This document shows, in pieces, positions 8,343 to 16,174 of a DNA stretch of 64,000 bases; position 1 is the stretch's first letter, and each line of letters begins with the position of its first letter. The translations under genes were made by a program, and so were the position numbers. Source of the stretch: Site-B1 sp963827785 (GTDB lineage Bacteria; Bacteroidota; Bacteroidia; Flavobacteriales; Flavobacteriaceae); assembly GCA_963827785.1 (NCBI GenBank), contig CAWHCT010000011.1, forward strand, positions 124,001 through 188,000. The letters run 5' to 3'. Below the pieces are notes generated by a model. The model was not told the origin of the DNA and did not search any database. It was given only the letters and a program-made list of their open reading frames with translations.

Positions 8343-9578
8343 TTGAATTACGAGTATTTTTTAGCAAAACGCATTATTGGTAGTAAGTCGTATAAAAGTA
8401 GTATATCGGCGCCAATAATAAAAATTGGTATAGCTGCAATTACTGTTGGTATTGTAGTTATGATGATTGCCATTGCTACTGGATTGGGTTTACAACAAAA
8501 AATAAGGGATAAGATCGTATCTTTTAATGGTCACGTTAGAATATCCCAGTTCGATAGTAATAATTCAGATGAATCCTTAATTCCAATTTCCAGAAATCAG
8601 GACTTTTATCCGCAGTTCAATTCTGTTGAAGGTATCAATCATATACAAGGTGTCGCTACTAAATTTGGAGTTATCCGTACAGAAACCGATTTTGAAGGTG
8701 TTATTTTAAAAGGTGTTGGAGCAGATTATAATTGGGACTATTTTAGGGAATATTTGATAGCCGGAGAATTACCCGATTTTTCAAAAGACAGAAATGAAGA
8801 TATTCTAATATCAGAATATTTGTCTAAAAGATTGGGATTTCAGGTAGGTGATAAGTTCAACACGTTTTTTGTGAAACAAGATATTAACAGGCCTCCAAGT
8901 ATAATTACATATAAGGTCATTGGGATTTACAATTCCGGAATGGAAGAATTAGATAAAACTTTTATTATTGGTGATATAAAACATATTCAGCGATTAAATA
9001 AATGGGAAACGGATCAGGTTGGGAATTTCGAGGTTTTTATTGATGATTTTAATGACTTACAAGAGAAGGGATTAGAAATTTATCATGCCATCCCATCCAA
9101 TCTGGATACAACAACCGTGCAGCAAAAATATGCAGCTATTTTTGAGTGGATAAGTATTTTTGACAAAAACATATATGCCATTATTGGCATAATGATACTG
9201 GTTGCAGGAATAAATATGATAACCGCCTTACTGGTTTTAATTCTGGAACGAACCCAAATGATAGGAATTTTAAAAGCTTTGGGAAGTAACAACTGGAGCA
9301 TCAGAAAGGTTTTTCTGTATAACGCAACGTATTTAATTATTCTTGGACTATTCTGGGGAAATTTAATTGGATTGGGACTACTGTTTGCTCAAAAGTATTT
9401 TGGGCTGTTTCCTCTTGACCCAAGTGTGTATTATGTGTCTGAGGCGCCTGTCTATTTAAGTCTTGGTTATGTATTTGCATTAAATATTGGAACTTTCATA
9501 CTATGCCTGGTTATGTTATTGGTCCCATCATATATTATCACAAAGATATCTCCTGTTAAAGCCATTAGGTTTGAATAG
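8343..9578 (+). CDS. LolC/FtsX-type ABC transporter permease
   Basis: 411 residues. One N-terminal membrane helix (about 23-47, IKIGIAAITVGIVVMMIAIA), a long periplasmic MacB-like domain (about 50-270), then three C-terminal helices (about 275-300, 325-350, 375-400). The conserved linker LILERTQMIGILKALGSNN identifies the FtsX/LolC/E permease family. The start is a TTG at 8343; the family's usual opening MNxEYFxAKR follows directly, which supports it. A TATTTTTG box (8309-8316) inside the divergent NamZ coding region could be its -7 element. No ATPase gene is adjacent, so its partner is elsewhere; lipoprotein trafficking is a reasonable guess. A decayed copy of its 3' end lies at 10845-11135. 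Confidence 0.87.
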   Translation: MNYEYFLAKRIIGSKSYKSSISAPIIKIGIAAITVGIVVMMIAIATGLGLQQKIRDKIVSFNGHVRISQFDSNNSDESLIPISRNQDFYPQFNSVEGINHIQGVATKFGVIRTETDFEGVILKGVGADYNWDYFREYLIAGELPDFSKDRNEDILISEYLSKRLGFQVGDKFNTFFVKQDINRPPSIITYKVIGIYNSGMEELDKTFIIGDIKHIQRLNKWETDQVGNFEVFIDDFNDLQEKGLEIYHAIPSNLDTTTVQQKYAAIFEWISIFDKNIYAIIGIMILVAGINMITALLVLILERTQMIGILKALGSNNWSIRKVFLYNATYLIILGLFWGNLIGLGLLFAQKYFGLFPLDPSVYYVSEAPVYLSLGYVFALNIGTFILCLVMLLVPSYIITKISPVKAIRFE

Positions 9579-9579
9579 A

Positions 9580-9615
9580 AAAAGGCCTTTAGTTTTTATT
9601 ACTAACGGCCTTTAT
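9580..9615. terminator. Rho-independent terminator, bidirectional
   Basis: The inverted repeat AAAGGCC-TTAGT / ACTAA-GGCCTTT starts right after the permease stop, with T-rich flanks on both strands. It sits between the permease (+) and the convergent lipoprotein gene (-), so it can serve both. Confidence 0.8.
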
Positions 9616-9634
9616 TTCTTCTCTTAAATGCATA

Positions 9635-10364
9635 TTATCTTGTTGGACCCTCACATACATTGCCTATTCCATCATCATTATCATCAGCTTGATCAGGGTT
9701 TGCTGTGTCAGGACAGTTATCACATTCATCGCCTATTCCGTCACTGTCGGTGTCAGTTTCATCATAGCATTCAACATCACACTCAGATAATAGAGCTTCA
9801 ACATACATTGCCCAATTGTTTCCGTCAAACCCGGTTCCTTCTGCCCAGGCAGTTTCTTCGCTGTCTGGTCCAGTAACTTCAGCATGTGCCGCAAAGCAAT
9901 AAAGATCTTCTATATCATGCTCAGCTATCATAGCTTCTAGATCTATCATATAAATCACTTTATTTGTATCTGCAGAATGTGGTTCTGTGTGTTCAAATTT
10001 ACCAACCTTTGGATTGCCTGAACCTGTAGTAGGTATGGATTGCTCACAATCCCCAATACTGAGATGAGTTAGGTCTATAGCTCCATCCTTCAATCGTTTG
10101 ATATGTAATAATAATGTTTTCATTATCGCTATCAACAGAAACAGTACCTGCAATATGGTTTTGCCCGGCAATTAAATTCACAGGTTCAAAACATGGTTCG
10201 TCATAAGATGTTCTGGATGTACTATTGCTTTTAACAGTGCTTTCAGTTACTCTGAAATTAGGATCTTTGATTTCCTGAAAATCAATATTTTCTATTTTGT
10301 CATTGGAACAAGTCAAAAATAAGAATGCTGACAAAAGTGCTATCAGGATTGGAAATTTTTTCAT
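9635..10364 (-). CDS. Secreted lipoprotein with C-terminal TSP3-like calcium repeats (frameshifted as read)
   Basis: Two overlapping frames form one gene. The N-terminal part (from 10364) has a lipoprotein signal with lipobox LTCS and runs in frame to ITYQTIE. The rest continues one frame over from about 10087. Removing one C on the + strand at 10087/10088 (GAAGGATGG to GAAGATGG in the sense direction) gives a continuous protein of about 242 residues. The middle has an ETAWAEGTGFDGNNWAMY segment of a kind seen in Bacteroidota surface proteins, next to Cys-rich positions. The C-terminus (DTDSDGIGDECDNCPDTANP, then DQADDNDDGIGNVC) is a classic thrombospondin type 3 calcium-binding repeat. Probably surface or periplasmic; function unknown. 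The frameshift fits the artefact pattern seen elsewhere in this window. Confidence 0.75.
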
Positions 10365-10844
10365 AATATTTAGTTTTTGTTTTTGGATATCTATTGTATA
10401 TAGTAAAAATACGTCTTAATCGTGGAGCAGCGTTGTGGTAAAACCTCAGAATTAATGAGGTATTTATTCACTCTTCAATGATAACAAGGAATTCAAGAAG
10501 GTAAAACATCTTTAAAAAATGCTTTTATTTGAATATCCTGTAAAAAAACTTAGTTAATGGCTTCTTTCAGTAGGGGTTCATCCTTACATAGTCAATAGAA
10601 AACAATTCTTTAAGTTGTTTTTGCGTTGGTATTAAAAAAATGTAATGATTTAATTTTTTTAAATGAAATTCACTATTTATTAAAATCTATGACGATTTTA
10701 ATTTCTTTTTAATTTTATCAACTAAATCATCACTGTATGCTCAAGTGTTTGCTTTTCCTCTAAGTTTAATAATCAAATTATGTTAAGAATATGCTTAAAA
10801 CAAACCAGAAAAAATTGGGACACTTCTACAGTAAAAGTAATTTG
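10365..10844. other. Intergenic stretch without recognisable gene
   Basis: AT-rich sequence upstream of the minus-strand lipoprotein gene. No ORF with coding character, RNA gene or strong hairpin was seen on either strand. It leads into the permease-derived pseudogene and may be decayed DNA from the same duplication event. Confidence 0.4.
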
Positions 10845-11135
10845 AATTGAACTGGAGTATTAGAAAAGTTAGTTCTTTATAATGTCACCTATCTATAAGT
10901 TTAGGATTTTTCTGGGGAATCTGCATGGGTTTTAGATTATGTCTGGATCAAAAATATTTGGGACTATTTCCACTGGATCCGTTATTTATTACTTTTCCGA
11001 AATTCTGGTTTATTTAAATGTATTATAAGTGATAGCCTTTAATACAGGAACCTTTACATTGTTTTACTTATGTTATTAATACCGTCCATAATCATAACAA
11101 AGATATCTCTAATAAATGCTATGCGATTAGAATAA
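10845..11135 (+). pseudogene. Decayed fragment of a LolC/FtsX-type permease 3' end
   Basis: This stretch aligns by eye over its whole length with the last ~280 bp of the permease at 8343-9578. AACTGGAGTATTAGAAAAG matches the NWSIRK codons, TTTTTCTGGGGAAT matches LFWGN, CAAAAATATTTGGGACTAT matches QKYFGLF, CCACTGGATCCG matches PLDP, and ATAACAAAGATATCTCTAAT matches ITKIS, ending at an LE-stop equivalent to the FE-stop of the intact gene. Small insertions, deletions and in-frame stops break the frame throughout, and the 5' two thirds of a permease gene are absent. Like the intact gene, it is followed at once by a hairpin terminator. It is an old duplicate, or the remnant of a paralogous permease, now non-coding. 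Confidence 0.8.
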
Positions 11136-11170
11136 AAAAACCCCTGATTTCAAAATCAAGGGTTTTATAT
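11134..11170. terminator. Rho-independent terminator, bidirectional
   Basis: CCCCTGATTT / AAATCAAGGGG (one bulged A) flanked by an A-run and a T-run. It lies directly after the permease pseudogene and in front of the 3' end of the minus-strand small gene, so it can terminate the latter. Confidence 0.8.
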
Positions 11171-11188
11171 AATAATTCTTTATAATTC

Positions 11189-11395
11189 TTATCTGGCATC
11201 TGAATTTTCAGGTTCATCACATGTTCCAAATTTATCACCCGAATGCATCATTATATGAGCACATGCAGCAGGCAAAGCCACAGTTATGGTATGAGGATTA
11301 TTGTCAACATTATGACATATATCTACTTTTACAGCAGAAGTTGCAGCTAAAAAGCCAATAAAAGAACTGATTACAAGTAAAGTTTTTGCTTTCAT
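11189..11395 (-). CDS. Small secreted protein with ICHN...H.GD..GTC motif
   Basis: 68 residues. A signal peptide (MKAKTLLVISSFIGFLAATS) is followed by a single compact module of about 40 residues: KVDICHNVDNNPHTITVALP, then AACAHIMMHSGDKFGTC. The arrangement Cys-His ... His ... His-x-x-His-x-GD-x-x-GxC resembles a module I know as a C-terminal or repeated unit in larger Bacteroidota surface proteins, where it has no assigned function. The cysteines and histidines could form a disulfide or bind a metal. As a stand-alone 45-residue mature protein it is unusual. The coding call rests on the signal peptide, the preserved motif and the terminator just downstream. Confidence 0.65.
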   Translation of the reverse strand: MKAKTLLVISSFIGFLAATSAVKVDICHNVDNNPHTITVALPAACAHIMMHSGDKFGTCDEPENSDAR

Positions 11396-11546
11396 GTTAA
11401 ATAGATTTTAGGGTTATTAAATTTTAATATCATAATATTAGGTATTAATTCAATCACAGTTTAATTAATTCGTTGAAATAGTGTTTATTTTCTGTGTAAG
11501 TGAAAAAAAGGTAAAATTTCTCGACCAAAAGTATATAATAGATAAC

Positions 11547-11575
11547 TTGTCCTTTTCAATATTTATCTATTTTTG
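11547..11575 (+). promoter_or_regulatory. Bacteroidota-type promoter for the cysteine/cystathionine synthase gene
   Basis: TTG at 11547-11549, an 18-bp spacer, and TATTTTTG at 11568-11575 match the TTG-N17-20-TAnnTTTG consensus of the flavobacterial primary sigma factor. The start codon follows 17 bp after the box, implying a very short leader. Confidence 0.7.
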
Positions 11576-11592
11576 CACTGCAAAAAATCACT

Positions 11593-12573
11593 ATGGAATA
11601 CGCAGAAAATATATTAGGAACCATTGGTAATACGCCATTAGTAAAAATTAACAAGATTACTAAAGACTTACCATGTTTGGTTCTGGCTAAATATGAACCA
11701 TTGAATCCGGGGAATTCTGTAAAGGATAGAATGGCAGTTAAAATGATCGAGGATGCTGAAAAAACTGGATTACTGAAACCCGGAGGTACTATTGTTGAAG
11801 GCACTTCGGGAAATACTGGAATGGGTTTAGCCATCGCTGCTGCTGTTAAAGGTTACAAATGCATTTTCGTAATGGCCGATAAGCAGTCCAAGGAAAAAGT
11901 AGATATCTTGAAAGCTATGGGATCAGAAGTGGTTGTTTGTCCAACTGCGGTAGAACCAGATGATCCACGAAGTTATTATTCTGTTTCAAGACGATTAGCC
12001 AAAGAAACTCCTAATGCGTGGTACGCAAATCAATACGACAATTTAAGCAATACCAAAGCTCATTATGAAAGTACAGGTCCTGAGATATGGAAACAAACTG
12101 AAGGCAAGATCACTCATTTTGTGGTTGGCGTAGGAACAGGAGGAACCATTTCAGGTGTTGGGAGATATTTAAAAGAGCAAAATCCAAATATCAAGATTTG
12201 GGGCGTAGATACCTATGGCAGTGTCTTTAAAAAGTACCATGAAACAGGAATCTTTGACGAAAAAGAGATCTATCCTTATGTAACCGAAGGAATAGGTGAG
12301 GATATTTTACCCAAAAATGTTGATTTTAAGATAATTGATGGTTTCACAAAAGTAACCGATAAAGATGGAGCCGTTTATACTCAAAGACTGGCCAAAGAAG
12401 AGGGTATGTTCCTTGGCAATTCTGCTGGATCTGCTATAAAAGGAGTGCTTCAACTAAAGGAGCATTTTAAAAAAGATGATGTGGTAGTCGTTTTATTTCA
12501 CGATCATGGCAGTCGCTATGTGGGTAAAATGTTTAATGACGACTGGATGAAGAAGATGGGTTATGTTCATTAA
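11593..12573 (+). CDS. PLP-dependent cysteine synthase / cystathionine beta-synthase family protein
   Basis: 326 residues, cytoplasmic, fold type II PLP enzyme. The Schiff-base Lys is in PGNSVKDRMA (about residue 44), the substrate loop is EGTSGNTGMG (about 70-79), the PLP phosphate loop is GVGTGGTISGVG (about 180-191), and the pyridine-N contact Ser is in LGNSAGSA (about 275). The segment YYSVSRRLAKETPNAWYANQ resembles cystathionine beta-synthases more than CysK, but the C-terminal regulatory CBS pair of eukaryotic enzymes is absent. It could make cysteine from O-acetylserine, or cystathionine from serine and homocysteine; the sequence alone does not settle which. It stands alone, with its own promoter and a short leader. 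Confidence 0.87.
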   Translation: MEYAENILGTIGNTPLVKINKITKDLPCLVLAKYEPLNPGNSVKDRMAVKMIEDAEKTGLLKPGGTIVEGTSGNTGMGLAIAAAVKGYKCIFVMADKQSKEKVDILKAMGSEVVVCPTAVEPDDPRSYYSVSRRLAKETPNAWYANQYDNLSNTKAHYESTGPEIWKQTEGKITHFVVGVGTGGTISGVGRYLKEQNPNIKIWGVDTYGSVFKKYHETGIFDEKEIYPYVTEGIGEDILPKNVDFKIIDGFTKVTDKDGAVYTQRLAKEEGMFLGNSAGSAIKGVLQLKEHFKKDDVVVVLFHDHGSRYVGKMFNDDWMKKMGYVH

Positions 12574-12647
12574 ATACTAGGCTTTCGTTTAACGTTGAGT
12601 ATAAATGGTCGTTTTAATTTCCCTTATACATTATTGTGCAACGTTTT

Positions 12648-13289
12648 TTATTCTTCTAATTGTTTATGAGATCCATCACAATTAGGCATTCGTTTTGATA
12701 ACCCACAAACACAATCGTTTAATCCTTTTCCTTTAAAAATTCTATCCATATTTTTTTCAATTCGGGAAATCCTTGTTCCCGATTGTTTTGGTTTGGCGAA
12801 ATGTAAAAGATAGCCTTTTTGTCTTCCAGCAGTTAAATTCTCAAATGCATTTTTAAATTTCGCACTTGCTTTAAACTTTTGCTCTAATTCTTCTGGAATT
12901 TCATAATCCGAAGTCTTTTTCTTTTTTACTTGCCGTCCAGATTTTTCTATTCTGATTGCTTCTTTGATATATTCCTTTATCTTTATTTCAAGTTCCTCAA
13001 TTTCAGGTAGGCTAGTAAATCGGATTTGTCTCGCTGATTGCGTGTTTTCAGTTTGCTGAACTAGTAGATTTTCAGAGTCTTTAAGCAATGCCCCTTTATG
13101 AAATAAAATCGCACAATAGCTTTTAAAATCGTGGATTAGAACAATATTTTTTCGATTATCTGTGTAACAAGGATGCATCCATTTGAATTCTTCTTTCAGT
13201 CCGCATTCAATGATAATTCCACGAAGTTTGGTCAATTCCGCTTTCCAGCTTTCAAGTCCATTTAGATATTTATTTACATCTTCGTTCAT
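12648..13289 (-). CDS. YdeI/OmdA-type protein (DUF1801 + OmdA) with C-terminal CDGSH motif
   Basis: 213 residues, soluble. The N-terminal about 110 residues are a DUF1801-like alpha/beta domain (KWMHPCYT, NIVLIHDFKSYCAILFHKGA, RQIRFTS). Residues 130-185 are the OmdA helical region (IPEELEQKFKASAKFKNAFE, GRQKGYLLHFAKPKQSGTRI). The extreme C-terminus, CVCGLSKRMPNCDGSHK, satisfies C-x-C-x2-S-x3-P-x-C-D-G-x-H exactly, so it should provide the Cys3His ligands of a [2Fe-2S] CDGSH cluster. CDGSH domains usually pair as dimers. The physiological role is unknown. It converges with the PLP enzyme gene and has no operon partner. Confidence 0.8.
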   Translation of the reverse strand: MNEDVNKYLNGLESWKAELTKLRGIIIECGLKEEFKWMHPCYTDNRKNIVLIHDFKSYCAILFHKGALLKDSENLLVQQTENTQSARQIRFTSLPEIEELEIKIKEYIKEAIRIEKSGRQVKKKKTSDYEIPEELEQKFKASAKFKNAFENLTAGRQKGYLLHFAKPKQSGTRISRIEKNMDRIFKGKGLNDCVCGLSKRMPNCDGSHKQLEE

Positions 13290-13353
13290 TGTTCAGTCGG
13301 TTGGTATTAAATGTTGCACAACTTTAATGATATGGAAAGTTTTAATACTGAAA

Positions 13354-13375
13354 CGATCCCGATAGCTATCGCGAC
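13354..13375. repeat. Short palindromic repeat (CCCGATAGCTATCG type)
   Basis: Contains the 12-bp perfect palindrome CGATAGCTATCG. A partial copy (CCGATAGCTAT) lies at about 25056 upstream of rpsU. CCCGATAGCTATCGGG-like palindromes are frequent between genes in flavobacteria. It lies between the YdeI-like gene and the sigma-factor operon. Confidence 0.5.
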
Positions 13376-13442
13376 AGCACTAATGATCTATATCACACGT
13401 TAAACGAAGTTAGTAGTTTTTTCTTGCACTTTCAAATGAGAA

Positions 13443-14351
13443 TCACTTATCCAAATCAATTAAATAACCAATAGAAATGTTAATAAAGCTTGTTGTTTTT
13501 AAATCAGATTCTGATTCTAAGGGAGAAGGAAAGTTTATGTTATAACCCAGTTCAATATCCCAGGATTTGGTTGTTAAGGATAGTGGGATATTAATTTGTG
13601 TATTTAACAGATCAAAAATATCATTATATACAAATTCGGTAGTCACCTGATCACCTTGACCTACTAATTGCTCCAACGCAATTGTTTGTTGAGCAAGGAT
13701 AAAATTGAGTTTAGGTGTCAGCTTTAATGAAAAATTCTTTTGTTTGGTAATATTGATTTTTCCGTAACTACTGGATACTAACTGGAATGATTGATCGGTT
13801 CCAAACAAATAAGAGGCTCCCAGTTTTGTGCCAAGGTTTCGTTTTTTAGTTCGTAATCCTATGCTTAAATCTAAGGAGTTTGTGAAGGTGTCCCATCCAT
13901 CAGAATAAAAATATCTGGTATATCCTGCATTATAAGTTAATAGTTTATTTTTCCCTATTGTATTAAAATAACCAACAGATACATTGGTAAAATCCCAGTT
14001 TGGTTCAAATGTTTCGTAATAAATGCCTGAAACACTCACATTAAATCCTGAGGAACTGTAATAAGATATTTGCGGGACTAAATTAAATTGATCGATTCCG
14101 GAATCGCGACCGGAAAAGAAGGTGTTGCTGTTGAATGATACATTTGTATAAATGAAGTTGTGGGTGTTAAAAGAGTCTAAGATCTCATCAATAAATTGCT
14201 GGTCGTTAAAAAATAACTCATCAAGAAGTATATCAATTTCATCTTCGTCATTTGTTACCTGAGCATAAGAACTAACAGTGGTTGCCACTGTAAACAGCAG
14301 CAACCATATTAAACTTAATTCTAGTTTGAATCTTTTTTGATAAGACCCCAT
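13443..14351 (-). CDS. Putative outer-membrane beta-barrel protein, last gene of the sigma-factor operon
   Basis: 302 residues with a signal peptide ending near SSYAQ (residue 30). After an acidic helical segment (residues 33-62), the sequence alternates hydrophobic and polar residues in about 12-14 strands, rich in Asn, Ser, Tyr and Thr (for example FNVSVSGIYYETFEPNWDFT, NISIGYLIDL at the C-terminus). This is the look of a small outer-membrane barrel, but no named family is recognised. It follows the Gln-rich gene after only 13 bp and is the fourth gene of the sigma/anti-sigma operon, so it is probably an output of that envelope-stress-like regulon. The barrel call is inference from strand periodicity. 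Confidence 0.65.
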   Translation of the reverse strand: MGSYQKRFKLELSLIWLLLFTVATTVSSYAQVTNDEDEIDILLDELFFNDQQFIDEILDSFNTHNFIYTNVSFNSNTFFSGRDSGIDQFNLVPQISYYSSSGFNVSVSGIYYETFEPNWDFTNVSVGYFNTIGKNKLLTYNAGYTRYFYSDGWDTFTNSLDLSIGLRTKKRNLGTKLGASYLFGTDQSFQLVSSSYGKINITKQKNFSLKLTPKLNFILAQQTIALEQLVGQGDQVTTEFVYNDIFDLLNTQINIPLSLTTKSWDIELGYNINFPSPLESESDLKTTSFINISIGYLIDLDK

Positions 14352-14364
14352 AATTCAATTGAAT

Positions 14365-14886
14365 TTAGTTTCCACCATTTCCATTACCATTTCCACTTCC
14401 AGAACCTTGTCCTGTTCCATTTCTTCCCGGACGTTCACCATCACTTCCAAATCCGTTTTGATTTCTGATCTCACCTTGATCCCTTGATTGTCTGGTTTGT
14501 TGTACACGTTCTTGTAGCATTTGTCTTTGCTCTTGAGTCAATGAGTTTCTGAACTGATTTCTAACCTGACGTAATTGTCCTTCCTGGTTTTGAACCAATT
14601 GGTTTTGTTCATCAGTAAAACAATCTCTTAACCTTTGTCTTATTTGTTCTCTTGTTTGAGTTTGATCCTGCAAAATGGCTAATTGTTCTTCGGTTAATGA
14701 TGCGCGAAGTTGTTCTCTGTTTTGTACCATCAACTGACGTTGAGTTTGAAGCATTTCCTGTTGCTCTTGTGAAAGCTGGTTCATGATTGGACCATAATCA
14801 GTTTCTTGAGCAAAAAGATAAGTACTTGAAGTTAAAAGCATTATAAAACTGAATACTGCGATTAATGATTTTACTGTTGTTTTCAT
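14365..14886 (-). CDS. Secreted Gln/Arg-rich LTxEQ-repeat (Spy/CpxP-like) protein
   Basis: 173 residues. A signal peptide (about 1-26, ending LFAQ) precedes a long amphipathic helical region containing repeated LTxEQ/LSQEQ units (LSQEQQ, LTEEQLA, FTDEQNQL, LTQEQRQM) spaced about 30 residues apart, the signature of Spy/CpxP-type periplasmic proteins. The C-terminal 35 residues are a low-complexity Gly/Asn/Ser tail. Spy-like proteins act as periplasmic chaperones or stress sensors. Being third in an ECF sigma operon, after the sigma factor and the putative anti-sigma factor, fits an envelope-stress output or a feedback sensor. The high Gln and Arg content is compositional and weakens any finer claim. 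Confidence 0.7.
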   Translation of the reverse strand: MKTTVKSLIAVFSFIMLLTSSTYLFAQETDYGPIMNQLSQEQQEMLQTQRQLMVQNREQLRASLTEEQLAILQDQTQTREQIRQRLRDCFTDEQNQLVQNQEGQLRQVRNQFRNSLTQEQRQMLQERVQQTRQSRDQGEIRNQNGFGSDGERPGRNGTGQGSGSGNGNGNGGN

Positions 14887-14948
14887 GATTAAATATTTAT
14901 ATTGTTTTACTTATTAGAACTTTAAAGATTGAAATAGTTTGTTTTAAC

Positions 14949-15452
14949 TTATAAAATTACATTTTCAATCAGGTTATTATCTATGTAACTATTTATTAAT
15001 GAATCTTCAACAAAAAGAGAATTAATAAATATATTTTCTAATTGCTGCTCAGATAGTTCTGCCTCAACAACAATTTCATTAAGGATATAATCATCTAAAA
15101 ATTGGTCCATTTCTGAATCTGAAACCAATAAGGATGAAACCAAGAAATCATCCTGGGATAATGCTGTATTGATTAATTCTATGTCATCTGTATCTGTGAT
15201 CTGATTAGTTACTTCAGAATTGTTATTTTGAAGCCAGAATGTGATAGCAAAAGCTAATACTAATGCGGCCGCTACAGGATATGCAATCATAGGGCGAAGC
15301 CAGATCACCTTTTGTTTTAGTTGTTCTTCTTTTGTTACCGCATTCATGATATCTTCTTTCGACTTTTTAAAGAATCCTTCAGGAACTTCCATTCCCAACT
15401 TGTCTTTGTGAAGCCTGTTTATATCGTCTTGATGTTTTTTTAATTTCTTCAT
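14949..15452 (-). CDS. Putative anti-sigma factor (single-pass membrane protein)
   Basis: 167 residues. A short cytoplasmic, Lys-rich N-terminus (about 1-50, including VPEGFFKKSKEDIMNAV) is followed by one transmembrane helix (about 53-72, PMIAYPVAAALVLAFAITFW) and an acidic periplasmic domain (75-167) rich in Asp, Glu and Leu. The topology and position, 43 bp after an ECF sigma factor, indicate an anti-sigma factor, although no zinc-binding HxxxCxxC motif is present. The VPEGFF motif before the membrane helix is common in Bacteroidota proteins encoded next to sigma factors. The target sigma is presumably the upstream gene product. Confidence 0.7.
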   Translation of the reverse strand: MKKLKKHQDDINRLHKDKLGMEVPEGFFKKSKEDIMNAVTKEEQLKQKVIWLRPMIAYPVAAALVLAFAITFWLQNNNSEVTNQITDTDDIELINTALSQDDFLVSSLLVSDSEMDQFLDDYILNEIVVEAELSEQQLENIFINSLFVEDSLINSYIDNNLIENVIL

Positions 15453-15495
15453 AATATTTGTTTGACCCTTATTTTATAAAATAGTTTGTTTGGGG

Positions 15496-16035
15496 TTAAG
15501 CCAGAATTTTTTCTTCAATTGTTTTAACTACGCTGTAATAGGATGATTTCAAAGTATTCTCACTTATGTCTAGAATCTCTGAGATTTCCCGGAAGCTCAA
15601 GTCATCAAAATATTTCATTTGAAAAACACGCTTTTGATTTTCTGATAGCCTCGAAAGGATTTGATGGAGTTTCAATTGAATCTCGTCGCCATTAAAATAC
15701 TCATCCTGTTTTAAATTATTGATGTATGAATTGTTGTCTTGGTCCAGGGATACCAATGTTTTAATTTTGTTCTTCTCCAAAAAACGCATGGATTCGTTAT
15801 AGGCAATTCTATACATCCATGTATGCAATGTGCTTTTTTCCTGAAAGTTTTTGATTCCTTTGAAAATTCTGATGAAGGTATTTTGAAGCACATCATTGGC
15901 ATTGTCATGAGTAAGTACTATTTTCCTGATATGCCAATACAGTCGCTCTTGATACTGATCAAGAAGATCGCTGAAAGCTTTGTCTTTTTGCTTGGGATCC
16001 TTAAGTCTTTTTATAAGATCAATGTCCTTATTCAA
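15496..16035 (-). CDS. ECF-type RNA polymerase sigma factor
   Basis: 179 residues. Region 2 spans about residues 20-90 (LLDQYQERLYWHIRKIV, DANDVLQNTFIRIF-like core, HTWMYRIAYNES), and region 4 spans about 128-178 (LSENQKRVFQMKYFDDLSFR, EISEILDISENTLKSSYYSV), the helix-turn-helix that reads -35-type elements. There is no region 1 or 3, as expected of group IV (ECF) sigma factors. It is the first gene of a four-gene minus-strand operon (sigma, anti-sigma, Spy-like, barrel). The regulon probably includes this operon by autoregulation, which the sequence does not prove. Confidence 0.92.
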   Translation of the reverse strand: MNKDIDLIKRLKDPKQKDKAFSDLLDQYQERLYWHIRKIVLTHDNANDVLQNTFIRIFKGIKNFQEKSTLHTWMYRIAYNESMRFLEKNKIKTLVSLDQDNNSYINNLKQDEYFNGDEIQLKLHQILSRLSENQKRVFQMKYFDDLSFREISEILDISENTLKSSYYSVVKTIEEKILA

Positions 16036-16174
16036 GAGCGTTTGTTTTAGTCTTTGACCTGACTTTTTTAAAATAGTTTTGTTTAATCACTAAAAAGATA
16101 ATAGAAATATTTATGCGATAGTTACATTTATCCAGATTCAAATTACGATTGATCGAGAAAGAAGATTAAATCTT

